From assembly GCA_025504975.1 (NCBI GenBank), contig JANUWI010000012.1:558001-622000 (forward strand): a stretch of DNA of 64,000 nt, given 5' to 3'. Below the pieces are notes generated by a model. That model made no database searches. It saw only the letters and a program-made list of their open reading frames with translations, and was not told the origin of the DNA. Within the stretch, counting starts at the first letter, position 1. Every line of letters begins with the position of its first letter. The stretch is from Plenodomus lindquistii (Eukaryota; Ascomycota; Dothideomycetes; Pleosporales; Leptosphaeriaceae). Position numbers and translations under genes: made by a program. Of the stretch, positions 23,200-32,441 are shown in pieces.

Positions 23200-24117
23200 A
23201 TACCTTCGCTTTCTGTGGTACTAGTTTTAGGCGATACTGGTAAGCGCTGGTGATTGTGAGCGAACTCGAGGGGGGTTGAGGTGAAGCCCTAGGCGGTTGT
23301 TTGTTCGAAGTCCAGAGTGCAATCGGTCTAGCGTCTCTGTTGAGCACAACCGCTTCTTGGTGTAGACGAGGTCAAAGTGGAGGTGAGCGCAGGCGACCGC
23401 GGCTGAGTTCGCAGCTTGTTGGCAAGCTTGGGCGGAGTCGGCGATGAGTTTGTGAGCCAGACTTTGTGGACTAAGAGCGCAAGGGCCTTGTTGTTCCTGC
23501 CAAGTGCGGCTACTTCTTAATGCGGAAAGGGAGGAGGTGAAGGTGAAATCGTGCTGTGGAAGTAGCGCACCCGGCGCTGGCAATATCATGAGACGTCCTG
23601 CGTGATTCAACATACTTGAGTTTAATCAATGCTTCATCTCTTTATCTTAGGAAAGTTATATTCTTAATCTTCAAATGTAGACTTTTCATAGACTTGGTAC
23701 AAAGGTAGGTCACAGTCGGGAGCTTTGCTACAAAGGAGCTTGTAGTTACCAAGTCACTAAAGTCACTTACATGATTCACACTGTAATTACTATAACACAC
23801 TAAAGTGCTACTTAGAGTAACAAAATATTACGTAGATACTATCGAGATAGTAGAGATTATAATATAATAGCTTTATATACTTCTATTGATTTTTCTGCTA
23901 TGATATAGGCTTACGCATTGTGCTGTTAATGTGAGAGGGTGACACAATAAAAACAAGCTCCTTCGTGAGGTATATGCTCCAGGAAATTCAATATTATTCT
24001 AAGCGACTAAGGCTGCGATTTCGTTACGGCTATTACGCTACCCCTATGAGCTCTTTGAATTGTTGTCTGCTACTTGCCCAACCGTTCATCGTCGTTATAG
24101 ATATAAGCATTCCTTAC
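23200..24117. other. AT-rich gene-free boundary before the cluster
   Basis: No gene is supported. From about 23640 to 23930 the sequence becomes strongly AT-rich with TA-rich words (for example TAGTAGAGATTATAATATAATAG) and no long open frame. It could be decayed repeat sequence altered by repeat-induced point mutation. It separates conserved genes on the left from the metabolite cluster on the right. Confidence 0.5.
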
Positions 24118-25980
24118 TCAGCCAAGGAGGATACTTTCGTCTATTCCCTCGCGACGCTTGATCATCAATTGTGCCATCGGATCCGCAACCAAATTCCAAC
24201 CCATTTTCATAACAGTGGGTGTCGTCCCCTCGGCCAGCTTGAAATCATACTTGAGCAAAATGTGACAGAGCGCAATCTTGACTTCAATCGCTGCAAAGAA
24301 GCGCCCAGGACAAGAGTGCTTCCCGAAACCAAAAGCCAAATGCTCAGGACTCGTCGAGACAAAATGGCGGAGCATCTCTTTCTCTGGATCATCGGCCATC
24401 TTGAAATAGCGGTATCCGTCAAACTTGTCGGGCTCCGAATAGACCTTCGGGTTGAAATGCGAGCGTAATGGGAAGCCAACTTGTATACCTCGGGGTAGGA
24501 AGACGCCGTTGGAAAGAGTTACGTCCTCCATTACCAAACGTCGCATCATGACTAGGATTGACAATGAGATTCACATTTTACATCCGAGGGAAGGAGGAGA
24601 GGTACTCACGCATAGCTCCGGGCTTCAATCGCTGGCTCTCTTTCATGAAACTGTCCATGAGCTTGAGTTTGAACAGCCCAGCTTTGGTCATGCCGCTCTC
24701 CTTTAGAACAGTAACCAACTCATCTCGCAGGGGTTCTATATATTCCGGGTACAGACACAGGTCGTAAAGAGCCTGGCTTACATGGTCGGTTGTCGTATGA
24801 ATCGCTGCCAGTGAGAAGCCGAGCTGCAGTAATGCCGGATGATAAGGCCTGCCATCGGCCAGTTCGTGAGCCCATTGAATAGTATCCGTATACTTCGTCT
24901 TGCTCGAGGAGGCGGTTGAAGATCGAGATACAGCAATCCTCTCATCCACGACGGGCTGGATGAGGCGTATCGCCTCTTCGATCTGCTGGCGCACCTTTCG
25001 GACCTCTGGAACGAAGCGCCACACGATAGGATGCAGAAGGCGACTCCATTTCTTCAGCGCCATGACCCCGAAGAAGAGGTTCATGGTGTATTCGACGGTG
25101 ATTCGTAGCCAGGCAGGGTTCCGACAGAGCTCTGGCCCGAGGAAGACGCGCGAGGATATGCGTGCCACAATCTCGAGGATAGTTTGCTTCATATTTAGCG
25201 AGTGCCATTCTTCACTCGGTCAGCCTGGAAGCGTGATTGTTGAACCTCGGAGCCCATGTCTACATACCTGTATTATCCGTCCACTGGTCGCGGAACGTGA
25301 GTGTTGCCTCGTCTGATATATCTTTGGTAACAAGGCCTTGCCAAATACACATAAGTCAGTCTTACGCCCATTCACACGAAATGATTGCAGCTTACCAAGA
25401 GAAGGGTTAAGCTTCTTTGTCAAGACCTCCTTTGCCATGTCGTTCAGGCCATTGTGCGGACTAAAGTTGACAAAGGCAGGGATGTGTCCCAGAAAGTCCT
25501 AATTACTTCCATCATCAGCTCCCCGCATCGCTTTTGTGGCCGTCGAATACCAGCTTACCTCTGCTAGCAGGTGAGTGAAGCTGAAGCGATCGTCGTTCCG
25601 AATCTCGCTTGAACATTCAGGCGCCAAAACTACCACTTGTGCGTTGTCTGTCTGTACCCGGAAGGCCTTGGGGGACTGTAGAAGCAAAGTAATCAGCCTA
25701 TCGCTTATCATTAATACCGTGGTAGACTAGAGTAACTAACCTTTGCGTATCCGTCGTCCAACAAGCTCTGGGCATTGAACAAAAAGTTTTCTCTCGACCT
25801 TTTGTCAGACTCGAATAGACCTAGCCCATTGACCAAAGGGAGTGCCCGCAGGCGGTACTTTGCCAAGCATCTGCTCCCAATCACTCGAACTAAGGCGATG
25901 GCAGCAATGGAGATGATAAATTCGACGGCAAGCCGGGTGCCTGGATGCTGGAGCGATCCGCGGAGAAAAATGTCTGACAT
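24118..25980 (-). CDS. Cytochrome P450 monooxygenase (cluster)
   Basis: Microsomal haem-thiolate monooxygenase. Six exons (25980-25741, 25675-25559, 25498-25396, 25336-25268, 25209-24610, 24551-24118) give 520 aa. An N-terminal membrane anchor (LAVEFIISIAAIALVRVIG) is followed by the I-helix region (LGFSLAAIHTTTDHVS), the K-helix ExxR (FMKESQRLKP) and the haem loop FGFGKHSCPGRFFAAIE with its cysteine near residue 453. Its promoter is shared with the divergent FMN reductase. The I-helix has AAIHTTT where many P450s have A/GGxD/ET, a variation also seen in fungal biosynthetic P450s. It probably oxidises the meroterpenoid scaffold; substrate and position are unknown. Confidence 0.93.
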
Positions 25981-26865
25981 TATGGACCGATCAAGATTAC
26001 TTTGGTGTAGCCAGGCGGCTCTTTGCTACACCCCAGGAGACACTTTTATGAAGCTCACAGATACTAGCCAACTGGCCCTTTCACGACGCTTCCGTTATTG
26101 ATACTACAAACCCGCCCAGGTGATGGGATTGGCATCTCTACACTATGGCGATGAGTCGTTGTTGCACGCGGGTGACGAGATGCCTTCCACCAGCCGGACT
26201 CAGCATGCATTTCCAGTGAATTGGAAGCAATAGCCGATACGCAGCAACAATAGCCGTGGTCTTCCTAAAAACGTTCCTCTTTCATAGCGGGGTAGATCGA
26301 TACGGCTTGCCTTTATACGGCAGAGAACAACTTGATTGGGATGCCTGCATACCATTGTACTTGCTTAGACAAGGCTCTTAGCGACGCCGCTACCACCCCT
26401 TGCCTAAGGGCGGACAATCGATGAACCACCCTCAATACATTGTTACTCTATTCCTAGCGATTCTATCGCTGCACGAGCAGCCTTGATTGGATTTTCATTG
26501 GCGGAGTTATCGCGTGCTGAAGTAAAGGTCATGTCATAGTATCTGGGTGGCTCGCTTCGCCGTCTGGCTCGCGGCGCGGTCATGCTTGGTAAGCGTATGT
26601 TTCTTTTTGGAAGGGTCACACCAAGTATGTGAATACCCGAGGGTCTTATTGGCTGCCAGTGTGGTTCAGGAAGGATCACAACCGTGCGCCTGCTTTATCT
26701 GTGGGGCGGGTGAATACCCGCCTCCACACCCCGCTGGGGGATAAGAGGTATTTAGATCTGGTTTCTTTTCCATTCTGCTAAACCTTAGCTAGCGGCAGGA
26801 GTGATCCCCTACACCCTTTTATTTGCCAGTCTTTTGTGCTCAGAACCATTCCAGAACCAGCAACC
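25981..26865. promoter_or_regulatory. Divergent promoter, P450 / FMN reductase
   Basis: An 885-base interval between two divergently transcribed cluster genes. It carries an 11-base element GTGAATACCCG twice in the same orientation (26629-26639 and 26710-26720), the second within a perfect palindrome. No coding sequence is supported. Confidence 0.6.
26705..26722. promoter_or_regulatory. Palindrome GGCGGGT-N4-ACCCGCC, candidate Zn2Cys6 operator
   Basis: Seven-base arms with a GAAT spacer form a perfect inverted repeat about 145 bases before the reductase start. It includes CGG-N8-CCG, the layout bound by fungal binuclear zinc-cluster dimers, and the cluster encodes two such regulators. Binding is inferred only. 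Confidence 0.45.
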
Positions 26866-27462
26866 ATGTCCAAAATCGCCCTTATCACCGGCAGCACTCG
26901 CACCCCCCGCGTGGGAACCGACGTTGCAGATTGGGTTCTCGAGGTGATCAAGTCACGCCCAGAAGACAAGCTAGAGGTCCAACCTCTGTCCATCGCCGAC
27001 TTCAACCTGCCAGTCTACGATGAGCCCGTCATGCCCGCCATGGTCCCAGCCATGCAGCAGTTCACCAAGGAGCACTCCAAGAAATGGAGCGAGGCCATCA
27101 TCTCTTTCCAGGGCTACGTCTTCGTTATCCCCGAGTACAACGGCAGCATGTCGGGTGCCACCAAGAACGCCATCGACTACCTATACAACGAGTGGCCCGG
27201 AAAGCCCGTGGCCATCATTAGCTACGGCACGCAGGGCGGGGAGCGCGCCAATAAGCACCTCAGCGAGAGCTTGGAGCTGGTCATGAAGATGAAGGTCGCC
27301 CCGACCAAGGTCAAGCTCGCCTTCGCCCCGGGCATGGACGTCATGACCGCCATCAACGACGGCAAATTGGGCGACGATACCCGGAAGGCGTGGACTGAGG
27401 CCGGAGCGAAGGATCAGATCCTCAAGGCTTTCGGGGAAGTCAAGGACATTCTAGAGCAGTAG
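26866..27462 (+). CDS. NAD(P)H-dependent FMN/quinone reductase (flavodoxin fold)
   Basis: An intron-free gene of 198 aa. The Met at 26866 begins MSKIALITGSTRTPRVGTD, the FMN-phosphate-binding loop; a GTG or CTG further upstream is less likely. The signature PEYNGSMSGATKNAIDYLY and the following KPVAIISYGTQGGERA are diagnostic of the Lot6/azoreductase family of FMN-dependent quinone reductases. It is soluble and cytosolic by inference. In this cluster it could reduce a quinone intermediate or product to the hydroquinone, either for biosynthesis or for self-protection. It is divergent from the P450 gene. Confidence 0.92.
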   Translation: MSKIALITGSTRTPRVGTDVADWVLEVIKSRPEDKLEVQPLSIADFNLPVYDEPVMPAMVPAMQQFTKEHSKKWSEAIISFQGYVFVIPEYNGSMSGATKNAIDYLYNEWPGKPVAIISYGTQGGERANKHLSESLELVMKMKVAPTKVKLAFAPGMDVMTAINDGKLGDDTRKAWTEAGAKDQILKAFGEVKDILEQ

Positions 27463-27712
27463 GAATCGGAAGGAGCAGTTGCGAGCCAACATGACACCTA
27501 TCTAGATACCATGATGCTAGGTTCGCCCTCACCAATGATAATGAAGTTTCATCCCATGATTTGAAGACAGCTTGATCTTTGTCGAGCATCTAGACCCCGC
27601 GAGCGGTCCCGGAGAAAGAATGTCGTGAATTTCTTCCATTCATGTTCCGTGCTTCCATACTATCCATGCGCCAGCATTGTTGACTGCCTCCAACCTCTCA
27701 TCGTTAACCTCT

Positions 27713-30180
27713 TCACCGAGGCCCAGTCTTCCGAGCCAACACTACCTCTCTCGACGCCCACCCCAAGACCAACGCAGCCCCAGGTCCAAACACCACAAGC
27801 ACACCGCCAAGTGTCCCAAGAACCTTGAACCAACCCGCCTTGAGTCGTCCCGTACTTTTCAAGTCCCATAAATGGAGAAGGGCCCAGAACAGCCCGCTCC
27901 CTAGCACAAATACATGATGGCGTTGAATGAGCGTCTCCGGCCCGATCGCGTCCAGAAGCAAGCTGGAGGGTCCTTGCCGTAGTCGAGCTACGATAGACAG
28001 AATGTTGCTTAGGCCCCACGGTGATAGGGCGGAAAAGTAGACATGTGGTATGCCGCTGAAGATGCCACTGATGGCATAGGATACAAGCAGGGATTTCATA
28101 TCCGCACGAGGATTTTGTACCCGGTCGGTCGAGGTAGTGTTTGTGAGGAACGAGGCGAAAAGATGGTGGAAGAGAGCTGTGCAGGCAGGTAGTAAATACC
28201 AGTGGGCATACACAGCATAGTTCTGCTGGGATGCCACGCCATAGGGTACGAAGAGGAAGTAGCTCATTCCTGTCGCCGCGACAGCGGATCTGGCGTAATG
28301 TGTAGGCACGAGGCGGTTGTCAGCAGCGGCGTACCGACTCGGCGGGCAGGAAATGTACTGGAGGAAGAAGAACACCGGAAAGGCGTAATTTGTGCTTCTC
28401 CAGTACCCCGCGAGTCCAAAGAGAGGCCAAAGAGCAGCGATACCCATGCTGTTGCCTCGACGGGCAGTTTCTACCAAGGCGATGACTTGGAGCGGGAAGA
28501 AGTCGCCCAGATACGACAGCATGGCTAGTTGCACTGCCTCTGCGTGTTGATTGGTCGGTACGGCAGATCCTGCAGGCTGCAAAGCATGAGAAGCCGCGAA
28601 ACCGAGAGCCAAAAGTGGGAGGGCACGCAGGACTCGCCAAGCAACATGAGGTCCTTGTCGGTCAAACTGTACTGCATGGAAGATGGTGTCTTGTCTCAGC
28701 GACCGCTCCGGCGGTGGGAGGAAATCCAATATGGGTGCTTCGGCGACCGACTGGCAATGAACATCGACGAGCATGTCGCCTGCAAATGGCACAATGTACA
28801 AAGCCATTACTTTGTGCCAGAACTTGTCAAATGCTTCAAGACGAGTGGCAAAGCCGGCTGTTGTGCATACCTCCTTTGTGCGAACTTGCCGGCTCTGCTC
28901 GTAGTCGCTCAGTATGGCGCAGATCTGCCTGATCGATGGTCGTCGTGTTGTCCGCATCATTGAGTGCAGTTTGTTGGTTAGAGCGGCGGCGCTCTCGATG
29001 GCCCAATTACCACCCTGGCCACTATTTTGCCTCTTGTGTTAATGATTGTTTTTGGTACCTAGGTAGTTGAACAAGGAAGATTCAGGGCGTCTCACATATT
29101 CGGTGTCATCTTGTGTATAGAATCGCCCAGGCAGACAAACCGCCCATACGTCCAATGATGATATTGAGCCTCCTCCAATGCCGCTAACGTAGCTGCTGTC
29201 TTTTGATGCCAGAGAGCTTCAAAAGTCACGTTCTGGGAGACATGGCGTTTCAGGAATGGCTTCACGAACTCGGCTTGGTCAGCTTCTGTGTATTTTGGCA
29301 GATTCGGCAGTCTGTGTGTTCTGCTTAGCTTCTCAAATACAAACCAGAAGCAGCACTCGTCTTTTCCGATGATCACCAGAAAGGACCAGTCTTTGTTGAA
29401 GGTACGGTATATGCTCGTCTCTCGCAAGCCTGGCACGGGGGATGACATGCCATAAAGGCATCTGTAATCGGCGAACATAGCTGTAGAGCTGTTATCGGCT
29501 GATCTCTTCCTCCGCTTGCGTATATGATACCGGTAGCTTACCTTGTTCATCGTCCTTTAGGCGCTCGAGGGCACCGTCGCTTTTGGCCTGGCGCCACATC
29601 TCACGGCGAATTCGACTATGCACACCGTCTGCTCCCGCCACTATATCCCCAGCAAATTTCGAACCATCTTCACACTGCACTTCAACGCCATCCGTCAAGG
29701 TACGAACAGAGACGACCTTTTTGCCAGTGAGAATCTTGCTCTGGTCCGGGGCATGATGATGCAGCATCTGGAGGACTTGCCGCCGCTCGAGAAACGCTAC
29801 GGGATAGCCCGTCCTGTGATGTATCTCCGCTCAGCATGCTTACATAGTATTTGCGCAGCTCCTACAACGTACCGTGCCTCGATCAACCGCATCGAATCAT
29901 CACGCCGTACTAGATCGCCCTGCCCGGTGAGCATGTCGTACCATTTCAGCGGCTCCGTACACGCCAGGATGGCTTTGTAGACGCCCAGCTGATCGAGGAT
30001 CCGGGACCCGTTTGAGAAGAGTCCGATAGAAGCGCCGACCTGTGGGTCGATGCGGTCGCGACCTTCAAGAACGATGTAGTCGATCCCGGCTTGGTGCAAG
30101 CTGTGGGCAAGAACCAGGCCTGCAATGGATCCTCCGACTATGACTATCTTGAAGTCATGTTGTTTCTTGAAGTCTGCCAT
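27713..30180 (-). CDS. FAD monooxygenase fused to an integral-membrane (putative terpene cyclase) domain
   Basis: Four exons (30180-29873, 29813-29542, 29480-29096, 29021-27713) give 757 aa. The N-terminal half is a PaxM-like FAD monooxygenase: FKIVIVGGSIAGLVLAHSL (GxGxxG-type), then VAGADGVHSRIR. The join LGDSIHKMTPN-I-GQGGN spans intron 3 (29095-29022) and proves that the downstream membrane part belongs to the same gene. From about residue 445 to the end there are roughly seven hydrophobic helices, including LLALGFAASHAL, FPVFFFLQYISCP, SLLVSYAISGIFSGI and a terminal VLVVFGPGAALVLGW. Inferred role: epoxidise a prenyl chain, then cyclise it at the ER membrane. The C-terminal domain resembles that of the second fusion at 61.6-64.0 kb. 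Cyclase identity is inferred from context. Confidence 0.8.
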
Positions 30181-30622
30181 GATCTGTTGCTCGGCGCATT
30201 CGATTGGGCAGGTAGGCGATTGCGTAACTGCGTGACCCACTTCTGTATGAAGATATAAAATATAGTAAGAATCACGACGATGTATTATAGGACCGTTCAA
30301 AAAGAAAGACGGTTTGGAAAAAGTAATCAGAAAATCCCAATGGCACACGGAGATAATCGAGGCATCATTGAATGCTCGGGTAATTTTTGTTAATAGTCTA
30401 TTCCACTTTTGCTTAGGGGAAGTGTCTCAGGGGATTATAGGCGAGCTTACGTCCACTTGTCAACTCGACACGACAACTTCTTGCAGATTGGCAACCCATT
30501 TCATAGCATTTCACGAAATATATCCAATTACTGTTCGGCCATAGATGCGACTTTCATTTGTTTATTATCCCGTACTTACGAGAGTATCAGTCTGATCAAT
30601 TCTATATCCTGCGTTAACAGTC
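30181..30622. promoter_or_regulatory. Divergent promoter between two flavin monooxygenases
   Basis: A 442-base, AT-rich spacer between the monooxygenase-membrane fusion and the next monooxygenase. No open frame or clear palindrome is supported. Confidence 0.5.
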
Positions 30623-32216
30623 ATGGCTACTACAAAGCCGGTTTGCCTAGTCCCGCTCCGCGTAGTTATTGTCGGGTATGAAGAGCCCTTCCGCTTGCTT
30701 TCTGATTCTCTACGATAACAGGTTGACTAAAAGAAATTCAATATAGAGCAGGTAAGCAGACTGGACTTCTGGACAGTGAAGTAACGAGGTCAACATCTAA
30801 ACGTCTGGATTGAAGGCATCGGCGGGCTCTCGGCGGCTGTCGCACTTGCGAACCGCGGGCATTCTGTGCTGGTTCTTGAGTCCACCTCTGAGGTAGGCAG
30901 TTGCTCTTCTACCGAAGTACTTAGTCTGGCTATTTCGTGCGCTAACAGAAGCCCAGCTATCTCACGTTGGTGCGGGAGTGGCATTGCCACCAACCACGCG
31001 GCACTGGTATGAATGTAAGTAGACTGCCCCGTGTTGCTAAACCAAAGCCTGCCTCAAGCACTGATGAAGCTGTGAATAGCTGAAGGAGTGTTCCAGGCGG
31101 ATGACACTACATGTGTCCCCCTAGAGGGCATCGAGATCACCAAGTGGGACACTGGGGAATTGATCACTCGAACCGCAGCGAACCCGGTGGGGAAGCAGAA
31201 CGCCATCCACCATGGGGACATGCAACTGTCACTTCTTGCACGTGCTCAAGAGCTCAAAAATATTGAGATCCGACTCGGAGCGAGGGTGGCGGATGTTGAT
31301 ACCGAAGCCACTGTCGCTCTTCTCTCTGGTGGACAACGGGTGGCGGGTGACTTGATCATCGCGGCGGACGGCGTGAAATCCACCTTGAAGGCCAAGGTTT
31401 GTCCGCCTGAAGCAGTTGTACCGCAGCCCACAGGTGAGGCCGCGTATAGATTCACCCTCTCACGGGACTTGCTGGAATCCGACGCAAGCTTGCGGGAGCT
31501 GGTGCAACGGCCCTGGGCCGTCAGATGGGACGGACCTTCCCGCCACGTGGTCGCCTATCCAGTGCGGAATCACCGCCTGCTCAACGTCGTTCTCATCCAC
31601 CCAGACAGCGGGGACGCAAAGGAATCCTGGACATCAGTGACGGACAAGCAAAACGTGCTGGCGGACTACCAGGGATGGAATCCAACGCTTCTCAAACTGA
31701 TTGCACTCGCCCCGCCTGAAGTGCCCAACTTTCGGATGTTCGTGTACCCCCCGTCGCCCGTTTGGGTCAAAGGTTCGACCATTCTTCTTGGGGATGCGTG
31801 CCATGCAATGCTGTCAGTCTCGTCCCTTACCTCTACCTGTGCCTGTTCTTAACCGTACTAACTTGTACCCGATTAGTCCGTTTCTTGGTCAGGGAGTTGC
31901 CCAGGCGGTCGAGGACGCGACTGCCATTGCCACCGTGCTCTCGTTGATTGAGAACCGACAGCAGCTGCCTTTGGCACTGCGGGCATACGAGTCGTCTCGC
32001 AAGGAGAGGGTGAATCAGATTCAAGCGGCTACGTTTCGTGCGAGGGAGCAACTACACCTCCGGGATGGTGACGCACAGGCGGCCAGAGACTCGCAAAGGA
32101 AAGCTACTTCGGACACGGGCCAAAATAGCGATGTGGTCAAGATGCAGCACTCTTTCTGGACGTGGGATGCTGCTGGGGTGGCCGAAAAGACACTGGCCGC
32201 TTTGCTTGTTGCCTAG
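30623..32216 (+). CDS. Salicylate-hydroxylase-like FAD monooxygenase
   Basis: Six exons (30623-30675, 30747-30751, 30816-30892, 30957-31014, 31080-31812, 31877-32216) give 421 aa. The 5-base second exon is needed to write the dinucleotide motif VVIVGAGIGGLSAAVALANR. Other class A flavoprotein signatures are LIIAADGVKSTLK (DG motif) and ILLGDACHAMLPFLGQGVAQ (GD motif). There is no membrane domain, and length is normal for single-component aromatic hydroxylases. Family members hydroxylate aromatic acids, often with loss of CO2. In this setting it could convert the prenylated aromatic acid to a hydroquinone, an inference that fits the neighbouring quinone reductase. It is convergent with the oxidosqualene-cyclase-like gene. 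Confidence 0.88.
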
Positions 32217-32441
32217 TAGGGTAGTATCTGCAGTATCGTCTTTTGATCTGTGATGTAACCTCTAGGTACGCTGATGGGTTTGGAAATTTTTCGCATGATA
32301 ACGAGATGGAGCAACAAAGATGGCATCAAGCGCTTGACTAGAAGAACAATTCATCAGTAATTGATGATATGAAACAACCAATATACTTGCATGCTTCTTA
32401 CATGGCCTAAAGTGGTATCGACAATATGACTTGTATTTTCC

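Noticed and set aside
23227..23613. Minus-strand frame upstream of the 2EXR locus
   Set aside because: No similarity to any family was recognised and it is low in conserved-looking structure; it could be 5' UTR.
27713..28960. Independent membrane protein gene starting at the Met at 28960
   Set aside because: The frame upstream of that Met is conserved flavoenzyme sequence (GQGGN...) joined by a good intron to the monooxygenase, so it is treated as the C-terminus of one fused gene.
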